Below, in pieces: positions 40,001 to 52,000 of a stretch of 64,000 nucleotides of DNA (its first letter is position 1; each line of letters opens with the position of its first letter). The notes beneath the pieces are model-generated. The model worked only from the letters and a program-made list of their open reading frames with translations. It did no database searches and was not told the DNA's origin. Both the position numbers and the translations under genes were made by a program. Source of the stretch: Timema cristinae (lineage: Eukaryota; Arthropoda; Insecta; Phasmatodea; Timematidae). The stretch is from NCBI GenBank assembly GCA_039000515.1, contig JBCFYV010000012.1, positions 83,368,193 through 83,432,192 on the forward strand. Reading direction: 5' to 3'.

Positions 40001-43000
40001 GTGACAAGAGGGGCAGGTTGTGACAATTGGGCAGGTGTGACAAGAGGGGCAGGGTGTGACAAGAGGGGCAGGTTGTGACAATAGGGGCAGGGTGTGACAA
40101 GAGGGGCAGGGTGTGACAAGAGGGGCAGGGTGTGACAATAGGGGCAGGGTGTGACAATAGGGGCAGGTGTGACAATAGGGGCAGGTGTGACAATAGGGGC
40201 AGGTGTGTGACAAGAGGGGCAGGTTGTGACAATAGGGCAGGGTGTGAAAGAGGGGCAGGGTGTGACAAGAGGGCAGGTTGTGAATAAGGGGCAGGGTGTG
40301 ACAATAGGGGCAGGGTGTGCCAAGAGGGTCAGGTTAGTTCTACCCACTCACGTATGGTTTGGTTGACCTCCTGTGGTCTTGTGCTCTCCACGCTGAAGCT
40401 GACAGTGTTCACTTGTATGAGGTACTTCTCCCCAGGGGTCATGTCCGCTACCTCCGCCTCGGTTTCCTTGACTGGTGGTAGCTTCACCCATGCGGGATCA
40501 TCTTCTGTGCGATAACTGCAACACACACACACTAGGTCATGCCTTGCCACCTGGGAAACTCTCCATACAAGAGCATACTGTGTATAACACAAACTATTGA
40601 ATAATCAAAGTTGCATGTTTTAACAGTAATATTAGTAAAAAAGGTTTTATATATAGAGATAAACAATACCAGAATAATAATACAAAGTATTTATAACAAG
40701 GGTGTGTAAATGGTGATTTTTTTACTGCACATATTTTTGAATCAAAAAGTTAATACAAGCTTAATATAACTAGGTACTACTTATTTGTGTACATATTTGA
40801 AATGTTGAATAGTTGTGTTAAAGGTATTCTCACTTATATTCAAAATTTAATTTAAAAAAAAGTTTTCATATTAAAATTAGACACAATCAGTAAAATTAGA
40901 AATAAAACATATCAATTTCTGAATTATTATATTTTAGAAAATAAAAAATATGAGATAAAATGTTCTAAAAATAACGTCTTTTCAATACTTTTAATTCAAA
41001 TATGATTTACAAATAAAATGGAGCTAGACTCAATAAAATAAATAATCTCAACAAATTATAACTTCAAGTCATCCTTACATGAATATAAATGTTTGAAACG
41101 AATACCATTTTGTTGATATTCAAAACTATGCAATTAAAAATTTAATAATTTTTCAAATTTTAATATCATATCTTTCTTTTGTTCTGTGTGTTTTTAATGT
41201 ATCTCTTTATATGAGAAATAAATCTTTCTGAAAATTCAGAAGAAATGAAGAGACAAGTGTGTCTGCCCCTATCTTGGTCTAACCTAACTATCCTTTCAGG
41301 TTGGATCCCTTCATTATCACTTACTTTAGATTAATGAACAGTGATTTCTGTACTGACTTTTTATATATTTCTAAGCCATTAGGCAATAATTCATTTTATT
41401 ATAATTTAATATTGTAAGTTCAAATTCGAATAGTAAAAAAGTGACATTTGAAAATATTCAAATTTTTTAAATCATAATTTGTTTAAAAATGAGGTGTCCC
41501 AATGACTAAATAATTCATAATTTATAAGAAATGCATGGGTTTGGGAGCATTAAAGCCGGTTAAGAGTAGAGACACTGAAATTTTGCAAGACATGGTTTTA
41601 TAAACTTTTACTTAGAACATTAAAATGGCTATCAGAAATATTTAAAATAAATCATAGCACTTTGCATTCATAATACATGGGCGAATGGGACTTTTTTAAT
41701 CTTTAAGCGAAACTTACTAATTTATCTTTTGCATGATCAATTTTGTTGCTTTAAATGTGATTTAGCGATAACATTCCAATAACAAAAACAAAGTTCCCTC
41801 ATCCTATTAAGTTTATTTCTCTCAACCAAAGAACCTTGATAAAAAAATTATTTGAACCAGCAAATATAACTAGTGACAACTCACTCTAATAACCTTATAA
41901 TAATGATCATTCTCTTGTATTTCCTTTAGAAAGATTATTAGAACTTTGACTATATCAATGAACACCTATGAAGAGTGAATTCCTCTTTATAGCAGACAGT
42001 TTAAATTTCCCTGGCAAAATCACTTGGGGTCTAAGGTGAAACAACCTCCCAATAATAGAAACTGACACTGTTAGAGACACATTTGCTCCCTGTAGTGAAT
42101 TAAGGCCCAGACTTTTCAGCTCAGACTGTAACATTACGCACCCACAATGGGCGCCATTTGTAACGTTACAAGCCCACAATGGGAACTCCATTTGCTATGA
42201 TCTTCTAAATACTAATAGCTTTTCCATACGATGATTAGCGTGTAGATAGTTTATTTTCACAAATTTTAAATTATAGTTGAACCAGTTTTGTCAAACATGT
42301 AAACAGTATACATTAATATACACAGTATGCACATATAATCGTACATAGTATTACGATCGTTCGAAATACGTCTACTCGATTAGACGTTTCTGCAAGGACT
42401 CTTTTACAAAACTATGGCGCCTTGCTAATTTGGGTTTGTCTACCCCATAGCTTTTTACTCTCAAACCCGGGTCACTACTTGGTTTCTTTCCATCAACCAG
42501 TAGGGTTATTCTATTTTAGCGCGTAAACTAAAAACAGACATGGCTTTACTATGCACCTGTTCTTATATAATGTATTATACAACCTGAAAATAAACCATGC
42601 TTCTAACACGTGCAGCTAAACAAAAGAGAAATAGAAACATGGCTGTCGTTTAGAAAAGATGAATTTAATTTAAATTATTTGAAAAGAAGAAATATGAAAA
42701 TGGTTACTTTAAAATATGATTTTAAATATATATATAGATGGAAAAAACAATATCATTACAAGACATACTTTAACTCTGAAGCAGATGTTTCCAATGATAT
42801 AAAAATATAAAAGGTTTCTCTTTATATAAAGTTTGGTTCAAATTAAAATAATTAGTTGGGGGCATATTGAAAAAATACAGAAGAAAAAATAAATAAATAG
42901 ATTTGTGCATCAAAGCTATTATTTTTCACTTAAATTATTTTAATTCTGCTATAATACTCGATTCTATGGCCAACCATCAAGTGTCAGTTTGTGATACACA

Positions 43001-46000
43001 CGCATTAATCTCAAGTATGTTGACAAGACTTTTGACCAATTCTTTTAAAATGTATGTGTGTCTCACCGGATGGAATATTCAGAGAAGAGGAATCTAGGGA
43101 GGTTCCCATCTCACCAGAACAGAAGTGCTTGTAACCTTCTCGATACTTAGCTTTCGAGGAGGGTGTGGATCTGAAACACATGTTAAAACACTTCTTGCAA
43201 CACAACTAAGGTGGAGTAAATTTACAACACCTCTTAAACATTGGCTGGCTTAGGGGAGACGTGGATTTGGAATGTGGTATATGTTACAGTACCTCTTACA
43301 AGACATACTAGGAATAAATGCCTGTATTTAATGACTCATGTAAAAGAAAAATGTAGGCCTTAAAGTTCACAACTAAACACACATTCCGGTAGTTTGTAGG
43401 GAACATCTAGCCTTCTGTTGCACAAAAACACAAGCTAGCTATGTATGTTTGGTATGACTCAGGAGGGGTGAGTTCCACCTGCAGCTGGTGGACATAGGGA
43501 TAGTTTTCCTCACAATTTGGTTTTCTTTTTTTCTGGTATTAGAATAAAGAGGGTATAAGAAAGTGGAATAGGAAAAATAGAACAAGTTTTCACCATTTCC
43601 CACTTTTCACCGCTACTGTCATAAGTCTACAAACATCCAAGAGTCCCTAGTCATTCATTCTAGGGCTGGGGCTTTTGAATCTTTGAATCCTTAAGGATAT
43701 TCGCGGTTAGAGAAAAATTGTAGATTTAGATTTCAAAAATAATATAATAGGCAATTTTTTGTACTTTTAAAAAATCTACAATTTGGTTTTCTTTAGAGCT
43801 ATTATGACGCTTACTAGTGGTTCAGCACAAATAGTTTTAGGAAAAATTTTATAACCAGACCCTGGACTATCACTTAACTGAATGCGAATTCACATTGATC
43901 TAAAACATATTATAATATAGTAACTATTTCTACATTCTATAGCAACTAAAGAAATGATGTGAACAAAATGAGATTTGAAAAAGAAAAAAATCATACCAAT
44001 GAGGCAAAGTTAACGTCTTATGATTATTGTATTTTCTAAGATAAAATTTGAGATAAGTATGTCAAATAAAGATTCAGATTCAATAAAATGTAGATTCAAC
44101 TCATCTAAAAAAAATTCAACTAGAGTGATAACACCAACAGTCACAGATACCGGATTTGTACTTACAGACTGCTTGAAAGTAGGCATGGGGCTCGCTGCGG
44201 AGTCCATGACTGATAGCAAACACCTTCACTTCATAGCCAGCCCCTGGATACAGGTCCTCTAGTAACAGATGAGAGTCCACCGTCACTGTCGTCACGCTCT
44301 CTGCAGCTGGAACACAACAACAACACTCTCTATCAGTTGGTACCACAAGCACATGTAAGCAGGTCCTCGGTCCCGACTCAAACAAACATTATCTTTCCAT
44401 GTGTCCAACATTACATTAAACTATGTCATTTACTCTTCATTTTTTATACATTGTATACTGTAATATATTGGGGGGGGGGACATTAAAAGTGGCATTATAA
44501 GAAATTTAGTTACTATTTATATTTACTATTATTTTATTATATTATATTTAAATTTCCTTCTATGTTCAGGATTTTTTCCAAGATTCATATTTGAGTTCAA
44601 AATTTGGGATTTGAGGGTATAGTGGAGAATCAGATTCACGATTCAGATTTGTAAAATAGTAGATTCACCCCAACTCTAGTGACTAGTGTCAATAGTAAAA
44701 GAATACTTCTAATAGGCCATGTCTAATCTATGAAAAAATTCTTTTTTTTTCACAAAGGTAATGTTGAGTAAATTTGCAATTTGCTGGGAGTAAAGTGAAA
44801 TGGTATAAAACTAATCATAGATACAATAAAAAATTATCCAATTCTGAATATTGCTGTTTTGTTTCAATACCAGTATTTTAATTCAAGTGCTTAGAATTGA
44901 AGTAATGAAAATTGTAATGTTATAATCAATTCTATATTTTTTTTAATACCAGTTAGAATTCATCTATGGGATTCCCAAAGTGGCAAATGAGAAAATTGTA
45001 TTGGTGCAGAGCTAAGATTTTCAATGACTTTATGATTTTAACAAAACTAAAAATCATATTTTAATTTCTTGCAAAGTGATAAAACATGGTATTATAAAGC
45101 TTTCTTAATCATATGATAACAATATTTTAGAAACATTGCCTATTAAGTTTCATAAAACTTTTTAATTAGTGTGTTCTCTATTTCTGTAAAAAACAAATTA
45201 CATGTAATTACTAATAGGTAATTATAAATATACAATATTAATTAATGATGATGAAATAATCTATTAGTACATTTTCCTAATTAAAAATGCTTTGAGTGAA
45301 CAAAAGATTTTACCCAAACATCATCATTATATTGAGAGTATGCTATAAAAGGTTTGCCAACCCTTAGCTAGAGAAATGAGTTTAATATTCCTAGCATAGA
45401 CGTTTCCCCCAAGAGGATCAGTGAATATCACCTGAGCCACAACTAACCTGTATAGTTCGTTTTACCCCAAATGACCCCCTTGAGCCACAACTGACCTGTA
45501 TTGTTTGTTACCCACCACAACAAGTGTTTTATATAGCTCAAATACAACTGACCTGTATCATTCCTCTTATGAATTACTTCAAACTTGTCCTGCTTGGACT
45601 TGACATCGGATTTCCAGGAGATGTTGAGCCCATTGGCAATGGGACGCAGATCTTCAATGATAGGTGACAATGGTCCTGGAAATATTAAATAATTAATACG
45701 AATGTACTAGTGCTCCAAAAAATCTAAAATAATGAAATGTTTAAAAAAATTCTGATTCCAAGACTCAGATGATGTTCATGTTTGCTTTAGTTTAGCCTGG
45801 GAGAGTATTAGAAACTTAAAATGAAATCGAGCTACGATTCTTATTCATTTAAATATCCAAATCGTATTAAAAATTTCAAATCCAAATAAATCCTTGATTC
45901 AAATTCAATGGAATTTTATTTCGAATTAAAGTATAAACTTTTGAATGTATTTGAAATACAAGTGAGACTATGCAGTTGTTGTGTGCCATAGTGTTGTTAC

Positions 46001-49000
46001 TATTTGGGGTGGAAGACTCTAAGAAATATTAATTTTGGCTTCGGCGATTACCAAACTTCATGCCAAAAATATAATGACAGATATTTATTTTAATTTATTT
46101 TTTGTCAGTCTGTACTTTTACATATAGTAAATTTTTTTATAAGCAATTTAATCTCTACAGATTTTTTAAATCAAATATTTTATAAATTATATTGGATTCT
46201 AAAGTTAAATAAATATTTTTTTATAAACATAAATACACAAAAAATATACTCAAAATTTGAGAGTTATATATATATATAAATATATAATTTGGTTTTGCAT
46301 TAAATTTAAAAAGTGGGACTCACCGCGCAAAGTTAAAATGAAACTTACTTTGCCCTAAGAAACCCCAAGTTTTGAACCAACGTAGCTGTGGACTCACGTG
46401 TGGCCTGGAAGACAGATGTCTCATTGCTCTCGACAGAGTTGCTGACTGCCTGAACAGTGATAGAATAATTGCAACCCGGCAGCAGCGATTCAAGGACAGC
46501 GTATTGCTTGTCAACAAACATCGTGTTGCTGTCCCCGTTGAACTGTTCCACCTCGTGGTATGTTATCTAGAACACAACACAGCTGAGTGTACATGTACTG
46601 GCAGGTAAGGTGGCCGCTGGCCACACACTTTGTATTACCTACAACTTTAAGAGGGGGCAGGATTCACATAAGCATATTTATGGCGGATAAGATTCATAGG
46701 TATCATGTTTGGTAAACCATGTAGGTATGTTATAACAATTTCTTTTGCACCAAGTGAACCTGTTATAGCCATCTCTTACTCACCCGGTGGGACTGTTATA
46801 ACAGTTTCTCGGCCACAAACATGTTACACTAATAAACACATTACACACAATAAACAAATGTCAAACTATTATTAAGGGTCTTACCTTGAAACCGTCTTGA
46901 ACGCTGGTTGAGTCGGGTTCCCAGGAGAGGGTCACCATCCCTGGATGCTCTGCCGCTGTGGACTTCCCAAGTTGTGGACAGGAAGGGGTTCTGAAGAAAC
47001 AATAGAACATATTACATCAGCACAGGTTTGGAAAGCTTGTGAGAGGACACGAGCAACAAACCCAGGACTTTTTTCTCAGTAACAACACTCATCCCTACAA
47101 GCTACCCAAGAGATTCCTGGTATCAGGTATACCCTTTAGTCATTTCTTGAAGATGGACGTGTTTTATGTTGCCAGGATTTTCTTAATACGAAATTCCCTG
47201 TTTTTTGATTCCTTTGCAGAGTATAAAAGTGAAATAAAATTTAATTGTTACAAAAATGACTAGCACGAAGTCCAATTATTGGTGTTTAAAACAGAATGAT
47301 TTGGGAAAGATAGGGAAATACATGTAGCTGTGATGCAATTCAATATTTCAGGGAGAAAAAGAGGGTAGGAAGGTTAAAACAAGTATTTTAATCAACATGC
47401 TTAGTTCATCATTTCCCTTTTATTTCCATGTTAAGATCTACTATTACTCTTATACAAAGCTTGCAGAAATGTCTCAAATCTGTAAATATATAAACATTTT
47501 TGTTTTTTGGAATTCTCTGTAGATTGTTGAGGATGTTAAATATAAGTGATTCCAAAAGGTCCCATATTTTTATTTGAAATGTCTACTTCAAATGCTAATT
47601 TAACTGGTCTATATATATTACACCTTTTGAAAACAGTTTCATATAAATTGCTCAAACTTCACGTTAATGTTATTTTAGTTTCTGATAGCTAGCTGCTAAA
47701 TTATTAGGAATATATTTTTTATTCAACAAGAAATCACTCTGTTCTCATCTAGCACTGATAATTATCTAGCTGTATGGCAAAAATAATGTTATTGTCATTA
47801 GGGAAAGTTTAAATGTATTTTATATCATTTTAAAATAATATTATACATTTTAAATTATATTGTTTATTATATATAATTTTTACTGCACAAAAAAAGAGCA
47901 TTAAACTAACAGATTTCACAATTTTTGAACATAATTTATTCACAACGGGCAAACACTTTGTTATAATTTCAACCAAAACTACAAGATTAATTAGGGAAAA
48001 CATACAATGACAACACGTACAAGTGGGCGAGTACTTGCGCAAGCTCCATTTAAACTGTAGTTTTTCAATTTATGTTCAGCTTTTCAATTCACTAAAAACC
48101 GCTCAGCTTTAAATTAAAACTAATAGATAGCCCAATACTTCTTGACGTCAACCTAATATATTTACATAAACAGGTGACAACTTTGGTTAAAATTCAATTG
48201 AAAATGGCGAGTTTCTACAGAGATAAAGAAAATAATAACAAGCACGATGGAATAGGCACCAACATGAGCACATATATGCCGATCGGGCTGATGTGCAAAA
48301 AGTGTGTAGTGCCGATCAAACTTGCATTCTTTGTGCGCCTCTAGGCATAAAGGTGACGCCTATTACCTGTAATGTACTAATGTATTTCGCATGTGCCCTG
48401 CATCAGACAACTACGATAATAAATGCTATTAAAAGAATATTTTAATCCGTAAATTATTTAAGAATTTTGGTGTGTCCAAATGATGGTGCCCCGTATTGTG
48501 ACACTGCTGGCTCGGCCCTGAGAGTATGTGAACTTTCATCAACACAAACTAAATAGACCCAAAGCTCAACTCAAGATAGTTCTTAAACTATAATATTCTT
48601 GCCCTTTGTTTTTTATCTACTACCTATCTGCTCAAAGATCATCTATTTATGTAGTATTATACCACCTTTCTGCTCAGCTTTTCTTATTCGTCTATCTGTT
48701 CAAAGATCAGCTATCTATGTATTGGTACCGTACCACCTTCCTGCCCAGATTTGGTACTGTACCACCTTCCTGCCCAGATTTACTATTTATATATCTATCC
48801 AATCAAGTGCTGCTACCTATGTAGCATAATTTAAACAAGAGTAGTAAATACATATTAGACAGTTAAAAAAGCACAGCGCAACATAGAACAATAAACAAAC
48901 AACCTATTTATCCTCTACCTAATGAAGCTGTCTGTTACATTGAAAGCTTGAGTAGTAGTAGAAGTAGTAGTGGTATTAGTTAAAAAAAAAAATCTTATCA

Positions 49001-52000
49001 GGAGTACATATTTTTTAACTAAACATGATCCAGCTAAGCACAAAGTGCTTGTCAATTGGTGCATCACCATAAATTTCGTACATACATGTAATAGTATAAT
49101 GATATTACAAATAGATTTCATTCCTTAAAGTCTATTCTTACAACATAACATAGTTATAATACTTAATTTAAGTTTCTTAAATATATTATATTATGTTTTA
49201 ATTAATATTTGAAAACCAATCTCGAGTCCATTTCATAGATTTGTCATATTTAGTCCCGCTAGTAGGGGTGTGCGAAGTCCACTTTTTTGGTTCGAATCGA
49301 AGTCGAGTCGAATATGTAAAATATTCTCGAAGCCGAATCGAAGTTCGAATATTTTTCTATTTTATTTTGAGTAAAACTATTAATATATTGTTATTAAATA
49401 TAGGTATTTATCTAGCATCAAACTGAATATTATAGGCTATTTATTGTTTCTAGCACTAATATTTGTAGCTTATTGCCAACTTGATAATGTTAATCACATT
49501 ACCTCTATGCAAAAAAAAAAAAAAAAAACACCTTTTTATTTTATATTTAGCAGGTAGGTAAAAAATATATTTCTTTGAGTCTGGTTTTATTATGCTTTAT
49601 TGAAGTCTTACTTATTCTTTTTAAGATTGCTATGGAGGAAGGTAAGCTGTTGTACATGTTCAAGGAGTAAACACTCTCGTCGGGCTATAACAAGATTTCC
49701 TGCTGATGAGAATAGTCTCTCACTACTGACTTGCGTAGCAGGAATACCAAGATATTTAAGCGCAACCTTAGCGACATTTGGGAATTTACTACACCCTTCT
49801 TGCTTCCACCAATGGTAAGGGTTTGTGGATCTATTCACCCTAGGCTCAGATAAATATTTTTCAACTTCTTCAGAAATATTCATCTCTTTTCTCTCGTTTG
49901 GTAGAGAATCGAAGAATGACCACAGTCCAGAGTTTGAAGTTGATGGTTCTGGCTCATCAGCTGTTGAATCCATTTCTTCAAAATCACGGTATAGTTCGTT
50001 TCTTAAAGCAGTTGACAAATTTGCTGAAGCAACAATATTATTGATAACTACACCTTTGAATCTTGGGTCCGTTAACATAGATAAGCGAAATATTTCATCC
50101 TCTTCATGCAACGGAAATCTAGACTTAAGTGTCTTTAAAAGGTTTCTCGCAAATGTCATACCTTCTTCTTGCCTTTGTATGCGAGAGTTTAAATGGGAAC
50201 TCAGACAGTGTAGGATGGGTATGACCATCGAAGAGGTTGGATATGAATCGCCACTTATTTCCTTTGTGGCTTGAGCAAGTGGCTCAAGAACTTCCAACAC
50301 ACCCTTTGCTTGAGCCCAATCTGCATTTGTCAGCGGTTCAATATTGTGTTCAGACTGTGCTAGTTCAGCAGCGATAGGGCCCTTCATTTCAACAAGCCGC
50401 TGAAGCATGCAATACTCACTACTCCAGCGAGTCTCCACATACTGAATAAGCTCCAGCTGGGGTACCTACATTCTCTCTTGCAGACTATGAAGGCGTTCCC
50501 GTGCTTGAGAGCTACGCCTGTAATGACCCACAATGTTTTTTGCCTTCTGTAACAGCTTCTTGACACCAGGACACTCAGATTTGGAATCGTCAACAGCTAA
50601 CTGTAGAGAATGTGCAAAGCAAGGACGGGCTTTGTCACCAAATAGTATTTTGGCAGCAGAGCGGAAATTGGGTGCATTATCGGTAATGCAGTAAATTGGG
50701 ATTGTCATGTCCTCCAGTGAAATGCCCCAATTAACAACACATTGCTCAAGTCTAGATTTTATGTTGGCTTTAGAATGACTTTCATTCATTGGAATGATTT
50801 CCATAGTGAATGTCTTGTAGTCATATTTGTTATTCAGGTAATGGCAAGTTAGACTGACATAGCTGTCTGTGGCACGAGATGTCCAGCCATCAGATGTGAG
50901 GGTTAGTGCCTGTACAAATGGGAGATCTTGAAGAAACTCTGTTTTGAGACGATCCCGAGTCTCTTGGTAGAGCACTGATACATAATTCCGAGAGAACATA
51001 GTTCGTGCAGGAATCTTGTAGTTGGGAGCAAAATGTTTAACCAATTCAACAAAGCTGTATGGTAAAAGTCCTTTTACAAGCATATTTGTAATCTTGTTAG
51101 TGGTGGTTTGAGCATACGGGTGTGATGAGACCATCTTTTCTCTACTAAGCATAGTCTGGATGTTTTGTTGTACTGTCCTATCTTTTCTAGGAGCAGGTGC
51201 GGGCAGATCCTTCTTGTTGTTTTCATCTAAAAATTCTTTGTATTTGCCTGGGTGTTTTTGGAGGTGATTAAGAAGTGTCTTGGTTGTGCCTGCCAAAAAA
51301 AAAATTAATTTAAGGGGGAAAAGGAGATTTAAAATTTAATATTGTGGTAAGTAAATGGAAATCTAGCAGGAATTTAGTAAATGTGATAGGCCTATTACAT
51401 TGCCTAAAGTCTTGCCATATTCCCATTAAAGCATGGGATAAAATAGGCCTAACTTTATTTTTAGTAGGCCCCTACTGCTTCATGGCACGTTAGGTTATAA
51501 TATGCATTTGTACTAATTGCGCTAATGTGTTAGAGATGAGTAAAGTTGAATTTAGATTAAATATAGCGTACCTGTAGGGCTACTGCGTGAGAGGAACCAT
51601 TTAGAAAAATACCACCCTCAGTACACCAAACCAGGATTCAATCCCCTATTTTAGAGTCACCATTTTAGTCTAAGGTAAGTGTGATAACTTAAATAAAAAG
51701 TCTAAAACCTCTATCGTACCCCAATCGACTTGGCTTATAATAGGCCTAGACCCAGTGGCGGATCCATCTACTATCTCACGAACCAGATATCTTATTAATT
51801 TTTATTGTTGTTCTGTGAGAGTTCCCGTAACCCCCTCATGAAATTCGAGAGGATCCACACCTTTCTTCTCAAAATTTCGTGCCCCCCCTCACGAAAATTT
51901 GCCCATGAGCATAAGCGGATTTAAGGGAAGCACATGCCCTCCACAATGGACAATAACATACACTAGGCCTCAAGGGCGCCCATATGATAATTACAGGAAA

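Noticed and set aside
39464..40347. Minus-strand open frames rich in Cys, His and Pro, looking like a repetitive protein
   Set aside because: They are three frames of the 20-bp intronic minisatellite. Only the last part at the left end is a real exon (39,359-39,651).
43661..44676. Single hAT-like element between TAGGGCTGGGGC and CCCCAACTCTA
   Set aside because: It would span a conserved phosphatase exon (44,166-44,306), and the two ends do not match well; they more likely belong to separate fragments.
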